DNA of 64,000 nt. Origin: Sphaeramia orbicularis. Lineage: Eukaryota > Chordata > Actinopteri > Kurtiformes > Apogonidae. The stretch covers positions 28,649,853 to 28,713,852 of the forward strand of contig NC_043969.1 of the NCBI RefSeq assembly GCF_902148855.1, read 5' to 3'. A program made the position numbers and the translations under genes. Of this stretch, positions 11,920-23,864 are shown piece after piece. Under the pieces are notes generated by a model. That model did not search any database, was not told the origin of the DNA, and saw only the letters and a program-made list of their open reading frames with translations. How positions within the stretch are numbered: position 1 is the first letter of the stretch; the number at the start of each line of letters is the position of its first letter.

Positions 11920-14633
11920 ATCAGTAGATGATTTTGGTAGGTGGTGGATGTTTTTTTCTCTTTAAGGCTTATTAGATTTATTTAAAAAAAAAAAAAAAAA
12001 AAAAAATAGAACAAAGCATGATCTATAAAATGCAATCGATAGCCATTTCCCTGTAGCATCTGACCTAAATATTGAGACCTTTTAAGAAGGTAATTGATAT
12101 CAACACTGACCAATAACACACCCACACAGAGTAAATATCTTGAGATGTGAAGACATTCCTCTCAGTCTTGTCTCAGGGGGACTGCAGACATGACAAACTG
12201 ATATTGTGTTGAGAAGATTTTTAATCTTACTCTGAAGTGACACTGGCAGATTAAAACACCCACACATATCCCTCTGGATATGTATGAGCTGCCTTTTAGT
12301 CCCTACTACTGAAACATCACTGTGCTGAGTGGGTGAATGGCCAGGCACTCGGCACATTGCCAAGAGCATGCGACACTCACTCGCACCCACACACGGCGCC
12401 CTGGTGGCTAAGGTCAGCGCTTTCTCAAGGCAAAATAAGGGAGTGTGGAAAAGGCTTGGGAAACTGCAAAAGAATGTGCATTTCTGTGTACACTGTTGAG
12501 CTGACCTAAAGACAATTACTCAGGCCACAGTTTAAGTCCACAAACAGGGAGGCCCTGTGTGCACTGGGCACAGTTGATGGTGCACGTCTAAATTAAGCTT
12601 TTCAGGCCTAATTCACACATCACTCCACCCAACCCTCATGAATCCAGCCTTTGAGAGGAGAAGGTAGTCCTCATTGGCATGTAATTACTCCACAAACCTA
12701 CTGTATCTGTGTATCTGAAGGCTGGGGCAGGCTGAGGGGGTCCTCTCAGGAAGCACCGCCAAACACGCTGCAGGCATTTACTAATTGGCACAATGAGAAA
12801 CAACCGTCAACATCTGAGACTCTGCCTATTTGATTCATGTTTACATACAGTCTGTTAGAAGACTGTGAGCAATCAGTGTAACTTTAAAACAATAAATACT
12901 TGAATCTCCTCCAAATCCAAAATACAATGAGTGAAGCCAGACATAGATAGAGGACATCTAAATGAGCTCAGTTGTGATTGTGATTAGACTGAAAAAAACT
13001 TAAAAGTTGACAAAAGTAATTGGTCTAGACCATGTTTATTCCATATAAAAACCAAAATATGTAAATTTACACATTATAAAAGGACTCCATCACTACTTTT
13101 TCCCTGTCTGTGTTCATAAAATAAATTTATTAATAATAATACTGATTAATAATTTGTGTTGGAAATGGAAATGCTATGAGGATTCCACATTCATGTAATG
13201 TGGACTTGTGGTTTTGTCATTTTGGAAGAGATGTGATTTAAAACGCTAGTTACATATACCTGTACCGGATCAATTCAGTTATGTCTGTTGGGAGCTAGAT
13301 CATGCTTAGCTGGGCTTTCCAAAACGCCATAAAAGGTTTTATATTGGCAACCAGCGTGACCCTTCATCACTGGAAAACCATAAGGAATGGGTTAACTTGA
13401 TGACAGACAGGATATCTGCAGGTTTGAGGAAGCCAACTGATGAATTCAAGACTTTTTCCAAGTATCTATGATGAAATATGAGACCTTACATTCACAAAAA
13501 TAACTGTTCAACAGACCTCATAGTTATTGTCTTATAGTCTTAACTATGTTCATTGCAGCTAACATTACGTTTCCATTTCTCCATGACTGATGTTCAAGCT
13601 GTTAAGCTCATCCCTGAACCCCTCCACCCATGAATGACTGTTGGAGGCTCCACCCACTCTGATCTCTGTTATGTTTAACTGCTACTATGACATTTGATAA
13701 TTTTTTAGATTCCAAAGCAAATTATAGGAATATCATTTGTTGAGTCTGTGGGATTTTAAGACCTTTCAGTGATAGATCTAAGGATTCATGATCAATTTTA
13801 AGAATATTAAGGCCTTAACTTATCAAATTACTAATTAAAGGAGAAAATGTTTAGTTTAACTTTCTATGGCAGGATTTTGTGATTCGTATGTATACCTGAG
13901 CTCATGTCTTGAACTATGAGGACTAGTAATTCATTTAGTCATGTATTAATTCATTCTTTTCTTCTTGCATTTGTCATAGATGAGCTTTGGGCTGATGACA
14001 GATAATGCAGACTTGTTTAGCCTGTGCTAAATTTTGGTTCTTGTCAAGTTTTTAATTCTGTTCCACAACATAATGTAAACTTCAATTTAAAAATTGGGAG
14101 AATTTCTGCCAAAACTGTATTTCAAGATTTGTGGAGAGATTTATTTCACGTTTCGACTGAGGTATCTTTAGAATATTATTTTTCAAATGCAAAATGATGT
14201 GAACATGCTAATTAAGATTGTGTATGGCAACTGAGCTCCTTGCTGAAGGTTTTATTTAATTACAGGGCAGATTGTAATTTATATAAAAGTTTCAGAGTAA
14301 AGTTTTCTCCAGACTAGGAATTTTATGAACGAGGGTCTGAGTAATTATCCTGAGTGCGAACACAGCCAGGGACCTTTGACATCTCTTAATCCTGACATTT
14401 TAAATCACTTTATTTTCCCCATTCAGTTTTAATGCAGCAGATCAAAGAGTCTGCAGTTATTTTATATATTCTCTCTTCTAGTTTTAGTTTTATTTCAGAT
14501 AACAACATAATATAAACACATAGGGGGGAAAAATAAATAAATAGATAAAATCTCAGCACCATAAAAGATAAAAAGGGGAAAGTGGAATGAGATCCACCTT
14601 TACAAGAGTAATAATAGTTAACTTACATAGATC

Positions 14634-14840
14634 TAGGGGTATTCAAATCTGGTCCTCAAGGGCCAGTATCCTGCACGTTTTAGATATTTCCCACTTCCAG
14701 CACACCTGGAAGCTATACATCATTATCAGGCTTCTGCAGAGCATGATGAGCTGATCATTAATTGAACAGGTGTGCTGAAAGAGGGAAATATCTAAACATG
14801 AAGGATACCGGCCCTCAAGGACCGGATTTGAATATCCCTG
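14634..14840. mobile_element. foldback hAT-type MITE (family A, copy 1)
   Basis: A 207 bp foldback element. Its two halves are roughly inverted: the left half holds CTGGTCCTCAAGGGCC and TTTTAGATATTTCCC, and the right half answers with GGGAAATATCTAAA and GGCCCTCAAGGACCGG. The ends are TAGGGGTATTC and GAATATCCCTG. It matches the element at 58347-58548 over most of its length. The 8 bp flanks no longer match cleanly, so this copy looks older. Confidence 0.7.
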
Positions 14841-15412
14841 CTTTAGATCGTCCATATGTAAAACCTCCAATCAAATTTGTTCACTGCTAATGAAGTAAAA
14901 TTGACCTATGGCCCATCTACTGGTCAAATAGCAGCCACAACAACACAGTCCATTTAGAAAATGAGACAGCATGCTGTTCCAAAAAATTTATTTTTTTTTT
15001 TTAATATAAAAGGAAAAGCTCCAGATACAATGTCTGGTAGGACAGACCCTGGGTGCAATGCTTTAAGGTGAAGAAAAAAAAACACAAACAACAAAAACAT
15101 CAAGTTGCTGTCAGAATCCTGTGTTAATCCAGAAAAGGAAGCCAACCATAACCTCACCACATTTCACAATAGTCTTTTCCATCTGAACACAAACAACCCA
15201 ACCTCCATATTCACATTACAGTTAATCTAGATAACTAAACTTAACAGTGTGATATGACAAAATACAGCAACTTGAAGATAAAAAAAACAATACTTACATG
15301 TAAAAAGCTGTATACTTACATGTAATCAGAACGGAAAAATATTACGCCACCCATTGAGAAATGTTCACTGCTAAAAATGTTTTTTTGTGACAGTTTGTGT
15401 CACTGTAGTAGA

Positions 15413-15418
15413 TTTATT
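15413..15418 (-). terminator. snrpa polyadenylation signal AATAAA
   Basis: On the minus strand AATAAA lies about 55 bases past the snrpa stop codon, just after a T-run. The spacing and position suit the 3' end of the snrpa mRNA. Confidence 0.6.
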
Positions 15419-15472
15419 AAAAAAAAAAAAAAAATGCTGTGGCATTTAAGAGAAAATGGGTCTGAATAGGCA

Positions 15473-17018
15473 TTATTTCTTGGCAAATGAGATCTTCATG
15501 GCATTTGTTTGTGTAATCTTAAAGCCTTGCAGTGCCTCTCGTGCAAGCACCAGCCTGCACTTCATTCTCAAACTCCACAAAGGCGATATCGTGGCGACCT
15601 GGGACCAGACGTACCTCCTGAATCCTGGGAACCTGAATGGACCACAAAGGTCCAATTAGGTACAGAATATAAACCAACAAGCACAGTACATCTACAGCAG
15701 AGCTGACACTCACTGGTTGAAGAGCATGGAGAGCCATGAGTTCGTTTGTTTCTTCTGGGAGGTTGGTGAGGAACAGGATGTGATTTGGTGGATTTTCTGG
15801 ACACCTGTAAAGAAAGTCAGTGTTGTATCAAAAGAAAATCACGATGTAAATAATTCTGAATATATGCATTTGTGTTTTCAGAAGGTAGATCACACAATAC
15901 CTGCTGAGGCATTTGTCCGGGCATCTGTCCTGGCATCATTTGACCTGGAGGCATGGCACCAGGGGGCATCTGACCAGGTGCCATCCCAGGCGGGGGCATC
16001 ATGCCTGGAGGGGGCATATAGGGTGGCTGACCCGGCATGTGCATCATACGAGGAGCCTGACTCATAGGAGGCATACCCTGAATGGTGAAGAACAAGCTTT
16101 CAGCTGTGATAAGATAATATCACAGTAGATAGTGTATTCCTTATGTAGGGCTCGGTAATTCATTGAAATCGATATATATCAAAATTAAGAGCATGACCAA
16201 GTATCACAGCCACAGTAGAATTTTTTGATAGTATGTACTAAAATGTACCACAATATGCCATTACGTATGAACAATGAATTATCACAAATTAATTACTGAC
16301 CCTATAATGCATGTTTATATTGATCACTACACTCACAGGCATTGCAGCAGGCACTCCAGCCACCATAGGTGCAGCAGCTCCTGGTACACCTTTCTTGGCT
16401 CCAGCTGCATCTGGTCCTTTGGGCTTCTTTTTTTCTTTTTTTCGGTCACGCTCTACAAATGTCCCCTTCATTTTAGCTATGATGTCTGAGTCCTGCTTGG
16501 CATACTGGATCCGCTGTAGGAAGAAGCAACAAGTAAACACCACAAGAAATGCATATATGGACACTTCATTAAACAATTAAGCTCCAAATAAACCTAACAT
16601 TTACACTATTAACATCTTCAATAGACTGTATTGGTTCTTAATCTGGTATTCACTATTTAATTTACTTACCATAGGTTTGTCATAAAAAGGGAAGCCCTGC
16701 ATGGATCTCAGAGCATTGGAGGCACTGTTTATCTCTTTGAAGATAACAAAAGCCTGACCCTTCATCTTCAGATTTCGTGCGACCAAGATGTCCAAGATTT
16801 GTCCAAACTGTGAGAAAATGGCGTACAAGGACTTCTTCAACTCTGAGGAAACAAGAATAATCAAAGCAGTCGTTACATTAAGAGTTCCACAGTACATTAA
16901 ACACTCCAAACCACGAGCAGGACTAATGGAATGAGTTGAACTTACCATCTTTCTTGATTTTTTCGTTAAGGTTGTTGATGTAAATAGTATGATTAAGCCG
17001 TACTTCTGTTGTTGCCAT
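15473..17018 (-). CDS. snrpa: U1 small nuclear ribonucleoprotein A (U1A)
   Basis: U1A binds stem-loop II of U1 snRNA and helps U1 snRNP define 5' splice sites. Coding exons (minus): 17018-16946, 16842-16680 is shortened by misreading so use 16842-16670, then 16513-16337, 16077-15901, 15804-15714 and 15632-15473. RRM1 shows RNP2 IYINNL and RNP1 KGQAFVIF. A basic linker ([17 protein letters not shown]) and a Met/Pro/Gly-rich linker follow, then RRM2 with [11 protein letters not shown] and HDIAFVEF, ending KISFAKK. SNRPB2 lacks this linker wording. Exons 2-5 are clean. Exons 6 and 7 carry four one-base differences: a surplus C near 15799 and a surplus G near 15734, then a missing A near 15620 and a surplus T near 15545. 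Allowing for them gives 282 aa, the human length. A non-coding first exon ends at 17309. The gene is head-to-head with actmap. Confidence 0.95.
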
Positions 17019-17309
17019 AGTAAAACCTATGGAAGATGAGGCGTTCAAGAAAAATAGTTCAATATTACTTTAAAACAACTTGAAGGCAAATTAAATGATC
17101 GGTTAGCAGTTAGCTAACGTAGCATTTGACCTGAATAACGTGTGGCGAACGTTAGCCTACTAGCTAACTAATGGCTATGCCCCGAATTATTTAGTCTGCA
17201 AACTTTGATTCTTCTCATTGAAACAACTGCTTCCAGATTAATATTTGTATTTCACCAGCAAAGTGCAATTGTTTATAAAATAACCAACAACAGAGCGACA
17301 AAACTCACC

Positions 17310-17640
17310 AGTCTCAACGATGAATGAGAAGAACTGAGCGCTCACAGAATTTCGCTTATTGTTCTAATCTCGCGTTGATAGAGACGCACACGTAATTTCC
17401 GGTTTTTATACCGTCCGTATTTAAGAATAAGAATATAGAGAATTATAATATACAATACAATTAAAAGTTTTTGTTCTGACGTATATTTAAAATGTAGTTC
17501 ATAAGTAATCATTCATTTTCCTGATTCCTCACCATACAACCTGTGGGTGAGAGTCAGGAGATGGCGCTATGCATCTTAAAAGAAGTTCTCTGATCCGTCA
17601 ATATGTATCCGAAGAAGACGGTCAGGTCGGGGGTTGCCAA
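17310..17640. promoter_or_regulatory. bidirectional snrpa/actmap promoter
   Basis: The stretch separates the 5' end of minus-strand snrpa (untranslated exon 1 ends at a donor after 17309) from the plus-strand actmap transcript. It has a TCTCGCG half-element at 17368-17374, a motif typical of housekeeping and bidirectional promoters, and an ETS-type ACCGGAAAT on the minus strand at 17396-17403. No TATA box is evident. Human SNRPA and ACTMAP (C19orf54) are, from memory, also head-to-head. The exact transcription starts are inferred. Confidence 0.55.
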
Positions 17641-18028
17641 ATTTGGTAAAACACCGGCGTTGTTAGCTTCATAGCTCACTATGCTAGTTTCTGCTGGTGG
17701 GTGTGGGACCGTGACAGGGAAAGTCTGTAGTGCAACATTTTTTGTTTTTATTAAGCCCCGAAGCTATAACAAGAGCATGTTTTGCAGCTTTGACTCTGTG
17801 GCAATGACGTTCAACACTTAAATAAGAGTGCTTCGTTACTATCTGGCTTTGTTTTTTCGAGGAAGGTGAGAGTTTAATATTGTGTATAAATGAAGCTACC
17901 TGTCTGGATTTTTAAGTGTTAGGTTAGTTATTGTCTACAACTGTAAGAACACTTTTATTTGAAAAGATGCACAAAAATTAACCAAGCCTCCCTTTCTGAC
18001 AGTTTTATATTGAAGGAGCTCAAGGAAA

Positions 18029-21000
18029 ATGTCCCTGGAGTGTCCTCTGTCCCCGCCTCCTCCACCTCCTCCACCACCTCCTGCTCCAGGTCCACCACCT
18101 CCTCCTGTCTCATCTCCCAAAAAGAAGCTGTATCAGACCATAGCCAGCAGCAGGAGCCCTGTGGAGGGGGATCACACAGAGGCCCGCCTACTGCTCAGTC
18201 AGAGAGAGGCCAGGTGAATATAAATGTATAGAAATTGTCAAAAGCACCACTTATGTCCTACTCTCTGCAGATTATCTACATGTCATGTTGTTGTGCACGT
18301 CGATAATGTCATACAGCAGTGTGGCACAATATCAGCCTGTGCAATTATGTATTTGCAAGAGCATGTGATTTGAAGTGCTAGTATGTCTATAATAATAACA
18401 TTAAGTGACACAATATTTTGTCCACAGTAATGAAAATATGACTTTTTACCCAACTGCTACACATAAGTCCAATCTTGTAGTTGCTTCTGTTTTAGTAGTG
18501 CAGTGGTTCTCAACTTTTTTTGGCTCATGACCCCATTTTAACATCACACATTTCTGGCGACCCCAGACATTCATAAACGAATACTTTTTTTTTTTTTTTT
18601 TTTGCTAAAATTAATTTGTTTTTTATCATGTAAAAGTTTGCCACATTGTGTTGCAAATAAACATTCATTTTAAATGACATTTAGGCTATACAATGTATTT
18701 TATTATGGGTGGAGGCAGAAACGCCAGGTTGCAATTACTGCACAAAGTGAGAATTTTATTTTCCCTGGTCAGGATATGTACAGTCAGTCCAGCTTGTATT
18801 TACAAGGCTGCAAATTAATACTGAAAAAAACAATAACTCAAACTATGAATTATGAAAGAGCTGCAGCATCTGAAACCGACCACAATGAACATTTGAAAGA
18901 TAAACAATACCATAGTGCTTCAGTTTCAGCTTCAGAGTTTGTCATATCTCTTCTATATTTTGATTGTCTCTCTCAAATCACTATATATTTTTTATTAGTA
19001 ATTTTTAATTTTTTTTTTTTATCAATGAGTAGAAATTTCAGGTGACCTCATTTGAATTCCAGGTGACCCCATGTGGGGTTGCAACCCCAAGGTTAAAAAA
19101 CACTGTAGTAGTGCATTCCATTAGCTTAGCAGGTTAACGTTAGATTTGTTAGCATGATAATAAGTGCTCTTAACATTTTGCTGACAACTTTTCCACGAGT
19201 AGTGTAAAGAATAATGGAAACAGCCTTTTAGTGCTGTGCATCGTAATCCACATAAGACTACAGCCTTTAAATGAACTTTAACATGGCTTAGAGCTGTGCT
19301 GATTCAAAAATAACAATCGAAACTGAACATAAGCCTCACAACAAAAAGTTATTGTTGTGGAATTGGATTGCAATAGACTATACAGTTGTTCTTAATAAAT
19401 TGTAAAGTGTAAGTGAGAAACGCCTACACTACAGATGTTTTAGTGAAATAGCTTTTTTATGCATTGTACTTTTTGTGTCCCAGTTTTAGGACGGGACTGG
19501 AGTGGATACTGGTAAACACTTACGTGCCTTCACTCATCCAAGACGGCCCACAGTAAGTTTACTTTGGTGTTAAAAGAAAACTTGTCATTCAACGTCATGA
19601 TCTACATCAGGATGATAATGCTCAGCACAAATAAAACTCTCACCACAACACTTCTGTTGTGCTATTTGTTTTACTTGAATACTTTTTAGGTTTATGTGAT
19701 TAACCTTTACATATTTTCCAGGGTGTGACTGTATCATTTACCTTTTAGGTGTGGTTTGGTGGCGCTGTGGATGGCGGCTCACCTTCGACTGCCTCAGCTG
19801 AGTATTGACATGGAAATAGTTATGCAGACCGCGTTGAGCAGAGGATACACTGCTCAGGGGGAAATGTTTTCAGGTGACACTGTCTTTAAAGTGAAATCCC
19901 ATTATGGACCATTTTCTATCTTTTACATAGTGTTGAAAGATGGGAGATGGGGTAATAATTAAGCAAGCCTCAGAGTTTTCTGATTTCATGATTTATCATA
20001 GTTTATTTTTGTATGATTCCCTTAGATGTCTTGTTTGGTCCACAACCCAGTGACAGATGTCAGAGGAATTTAAAAAAAGCAGAAAATATTCATAGTTAAT
20101 CAGGAATCAAATAAACTGTTGTAGTTGTAGTTAATAGTTGTTGCCTGGAGTCAAACTATGATCTTTTGGTGTTATTATCCAGGTGCTGGATGTAACTCAA
20201 CAGAATGTTAACGGGCGGAATATGAACAGTTACCAATGAAAAAAAGTCTTAGAGGTGATTCCCTTTATCTGTGAGTGGCAAATAAAATAAATACATTTTC
20301 ATACTTTGTTCATTTCAGCTAAGAGCATGGCTCTGCTGGCAGAGGAGGTTTGTCGTTGCAAGGCTGAAGTGCTGTCAGGTGGATTAAGTGGTAGAAATGC
20401 CGTGTCCATCACCACACACCTGTGGGACAGACAACCTGTTCTCATCCCGTATCCTGGACATAAGGAACAAAACAAATCTCCTTCATATGTTACAGAAGCA
20501 TTGAATCCAAATATATAAACCCTTAACAGTGTGTACAGATACGATGAGGACTTCAACCATGAGCCATGTCAGCGTGGCGGCCACAGGGCACACTGGGCAG
20601 TGGCGTCAGGTAGGTGGGGTATTTTATGGATGTCCAAACCAGTGTTTACAAAATATTTTTTCATGATAAATCATTACACAGTAGGCCTTATCCATACATC
20701 AGGAAGAGAGGGAGTTAGTGCATTAGAAATCTGCATTCTTGACCTTTTTTAAACTGCTATTCAGTTCCCTTATACTTTTTATCTCTAGTAGGTTTGTGAA
20801 ATCACAGTGTGGGATTATGTGTGTCTAACTGATGACAAATACAAACTATAAAGTAAGCCTATAAAAGATGCATTTAGTCAGAAATAACAGATTCTTGTTT
20901 TCCCTCTTGTTAGCAAAGAATGCACACCAGTCTTTCATATTCCATTCAATGTTAAGTGTAATCTTAAGAACAATACAAACAGTCATGCTTCTTGTAGAAC

Positions 21001-21460
21001 AGCGGTGGAAGTACAAATTTGTTTCATAATCCCAAACATGTCCTTTGATCTGTCTTTGGGAACAGATGATCTAAACAATCCACATGCTCCACTTTTACCA
21101 TACGCTCTATAACATTTTATTTCAGGTGTCCTTCTTGGTTTGGAGCCAGGAAGTCTGAGCAAAGAGCAGGTTCAGTCTGATCCCACTCTGCCCTGGCTCT
21201 ACCTCTGCCCTGATACCAGCTCTCCATGTCCTATCAACAGTAAGGGGCTCAGAGAGGTCTACGTCCTGGCCAAGCAGGGCAAAAGCCTGCGTTACCAGCT
21301 GTGGAGTTGGAACTGTGTAGCACAGAGCAATGAGCAGCTGAGGATGATGGACCTCAGCGGGCAAATCGATGGGACCCTTTATGTGCTTCCTGAAGGAGGG
21401 GTGGAAGCTGGGCTCGCTGGACAGGCAGTGCTTCTCCATACAAGGACTCACAAACAGTGA
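18029..21460 (+). CDS. actmap: actin maturation protease (ACTMAP, formerly C19orf54/UPF0692)
   Basis: ACTMAP is the cytosolic cysteine protease that removes the acetylated N-terminal residue of new actin so that its mature N-terminus can form. Exons: 18029-18213, 19484-19552, 19749-19873, 20319-20448, 20539-20609 and 21126-21460. All junctions are in phase and give 304 aa (human about 351, from memory). The N-terminus has a proline tract of ten plus PPPPP, a possible profilin/SH3-type docking site (inference). The protease core shows GPQCGLVALWM (candidate catalytic Cys across the exon 2/3 junction), RGYTAQGEMFS, LLSGGL-like LSGGLSGRN, PYDEDFNHEPC and HRAHWAV (candidate catalytic His), then LAKQGKSLRYQLW near the end. 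The start is the first ATG in frame with the proline tract. No frame break was seen. Intron 1 hosts a hAT element. The gene is tail-to-tail with itpkc, as in human. Confidence 0.95.
18501..19105. mobile_element. non-autonomous hAT (Charlie-like) element with intact target-site duplication
   Basis: A 605 bp element in actmap intron 1. It starts CAGTGGTTCTCAACTTTTTT and ends AACCCCAAGG...CACTG, giving imperfect terminal inverted repeats. The 8 bp duplication TAGTAGTG is identical at 18493-18500 and 19106-19113. CAGTGGTTCTCAAC-type ends with 8 bp duplications are the signature of hAT-Charlie elements. Inside is AT-rich sequence with a meaningless 123-codon open frame (18674-19045). I see no transposase. 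Confidence 0.85.
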
Positions 21461-23864
21461 ACACTTTACAGCCGTTCAATTTGTTCGAGAGGAGACGCGA
21501 GACACAAGTCGTGAATTTGGTTGTTAGTTATTATTGATCCAGGAACATACTTGACATACTTATATTTTTTTCATGCACAGCTTTGAAAAAGGGCTTGAAA
21601 AGTGCTGTGAATTTTGATAACTCAATTTTGATGCTACTGACTTTGAATTTAATGAATCTGTTAAGAATGTTACATTACAAAGGTTGCTTTCCCTTTAAAG
21701 GGGCAGTGCTCAAAAGTTTTTGATGTTGGCCAAAAATTTCATAATTACTTTGCTTATTGTTGTTCAAGCAGTTTTAAAGGAAACAAAAATTTTCCCCTGG
21801 ACTCTGTTACAGGCTGTAGAAAACCTACTATCATGATGGATATTTTGGCTGCGTTTAGGTGTTTCAGAGGTGGGTGTGGGCTAATTACATTGATCGGCAG
21901 GTGTCATTACAGATCACTGTCACACCAAACTATTGCTCTCTTCCATTGTTAAACAGAGAACTTCAGAGAACTGTCCTCTCGCCTCATATCAATTTAATTG
22001 AATGTATTTATACAATTAAAATCGCTGAAATTCTGTATTTATAGGTTTGTCTCTTTCATGTATAAGAATTAACTCAATTTTAATTTGGTAAACTGAAGTC
22101 AGAGTACTTGTATTCTCAGATGGAGTGTATGTGGCTGGAAAAAAACAAAACAAGATCAGGCATATTTCCAGTTTATTGTATCATGACCTTTTGGGCAACG
22201 CAAGGATTTATTTCTCTCATCTGTTTTACAACTGCCTTTTAAAAATACAAAACATAGTTATCAATCCCGTTCTCTTCATTACAAATTTCCCAGTGTGAAA
22301 ATCTGATTTTTCCTCATTACAAATATAGAGAATAAGAGGGCAACAGAATGTAGTAGATTGTAAACAATTATTCCTGTCAGTGTACATTTGCTTTCAGGTG
22401 GACAAACTGAATTCAGATTCCAATTCATGAAGTCAGACGTTTAAGGCACTCACTGCAGAGACTTTGTGTACTGAGTGATCCGCCCTCACACACCCACCCA
22501 CAACAGTGCTGCATAACACCGTCAATGGTTGACTGGAAGACTCAAGACCGTTGTGTTCACCGACGTGCCACATTCCTGTCGAGGTACGACAGACACGAGC
22601 AAACCGCTGACATAATCTCAGTATAACAAATTAGCTGTTCTTGTTGCACTTTTCTTTGTAAACTCAAAATTGCATACAAAATTTAAAACCCACAAATCCC
22701 CCATTTAGTGTGGCCAAATGAGGTTTACAGCATCAGGTTTAAAAGTGAACTTGTATTTGATTATTCAGTGAATCATAAGACATCATGTTTAAAGTTTGCA
22801 GTTTCAGCATCACAGGTAAGTTTAAAAAGATGAAGCCTCAAAAATCCTCAACAGACTCAGTTTAATCACGTAATTCCAGTTTCACTTAACACTTTTCACC
22901 CCTTACTATATGCAATGTCTGTTAATCTGCTAAATGTGAGCATCTGTAAACCAGAATTTGAGCGCTGCTTCCAACCATAATACACAAAGAGGCACAGCTT
23001 GTTTGTTCAATGGCTTAGTAAGGATCCATAGTGCAACAGTTTCCAGACAAACATGGCTGCCAAGATGCTTACTGTACAGTTCAATGAAAATACTACACAA
23101 CCTTTCACTGCATTATAATAAAAAAAAAAAATCCAATTACAAACAGTTTCAACAAGAAATTAAACTTTGGGATTAAATGCAAATTGATTTATACTTGGTG
23201 AACTCTTGGAAGAAAAACAGCGGAGTCCACTGCACTGGAATGGTTTTCTTTAAAAATGCTAGGCACAGAAATTGTACAAACAAGACAAAGAGGTTATAAT
23301 AAGGCCAAGAAATTAAATAAAACTGTATTTACACACTGAGTTAATTAACACATGGTATGACCAGTGTTGTAGTGTTACTGTATACTTGAACATCAGAGGT
23401 GATCCATGACAAAAATCAAAGTTGGAAGCCCTGTAGAAAGGCCTCTGATGAAGTTCATGGTTTTGAGAGTGCAGGCTGCAACTCAAACCAACAGAGGGAG
23501 ATGGTGAGGTGTGAGAGGAAAAGTAATGTCCCACATGCTTCTCCACTGCAGTCCCTCTCTGTTTTCTACTGACAATGATTCTGCACACAATGATCAGCAG
23601 TAAGTTCTTCCATCTCAAAGACAATCTGACTCAGGTTCCAGAAATAGAGCGTGATAGTCACCTTTGGCAAATTCCACTAGTATAAAAAAAATCTTGTGCT
23701 CGTCTCACCTTGTATTCTTACATAGGTAAAGTGGGTGGAGACACTTTTAAAGTTTGCATCATAGCTTTAAAAAAAAAAAAAAAATTGAAGACAGACGGTC
23801 CTGTTCCAGTCATGCGTTTTATCATCTGTCCTTTTCTTCAACAGTCTGGATACAGACTTGTCAT
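21461..23864. other. convergent 3' region of actmap and itpkc
   Basis: No coding sequence was recognised. The region should hold the 3' untranslated tails of plus-strand actmap and minus-strand itpkc. On the minus strand two AATAAA signals (about 22172-22177 and 22207-22212) could end a long itpkc 3' UTR of about 1.7 kb. On the plus strand no strong actmap signal stands out; ATTAAA near 22013 is a weak candidate. Confidence 0.4.

Larger units (their letters stand above)
10441..15412. other. intergenic stretch between the Jagged gene and snrpa
   Basis: I found no gene in this 5 kb. It holds one copy of a TTAA-bounded repeat family (11437-11919), a TTTC tract (about 11263-11290), an A-tract (about 11982-12006), a CTCF-like site in reverse orientation (12395-12408) and a foldback MITE (14634-14840). 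Open frames here are short and lack recognisable domains. Confidence 0.5.

Noticed and set aside
16146-16270. GGGCTCGGTAATTCATTGAA then ATCGATATATATC text in snrpa intron 4, reminiscent of a common fish MITE.
   Set aside because: Only one end is recognisable and no opposite inverted end or duplication could be found, so it is not listed as an element.
18674-19045. 123-codon open frame on the plus strand.
   Set aside because: It lies wholly inside the non-autonomous hAT element and shows no transposase motifs.
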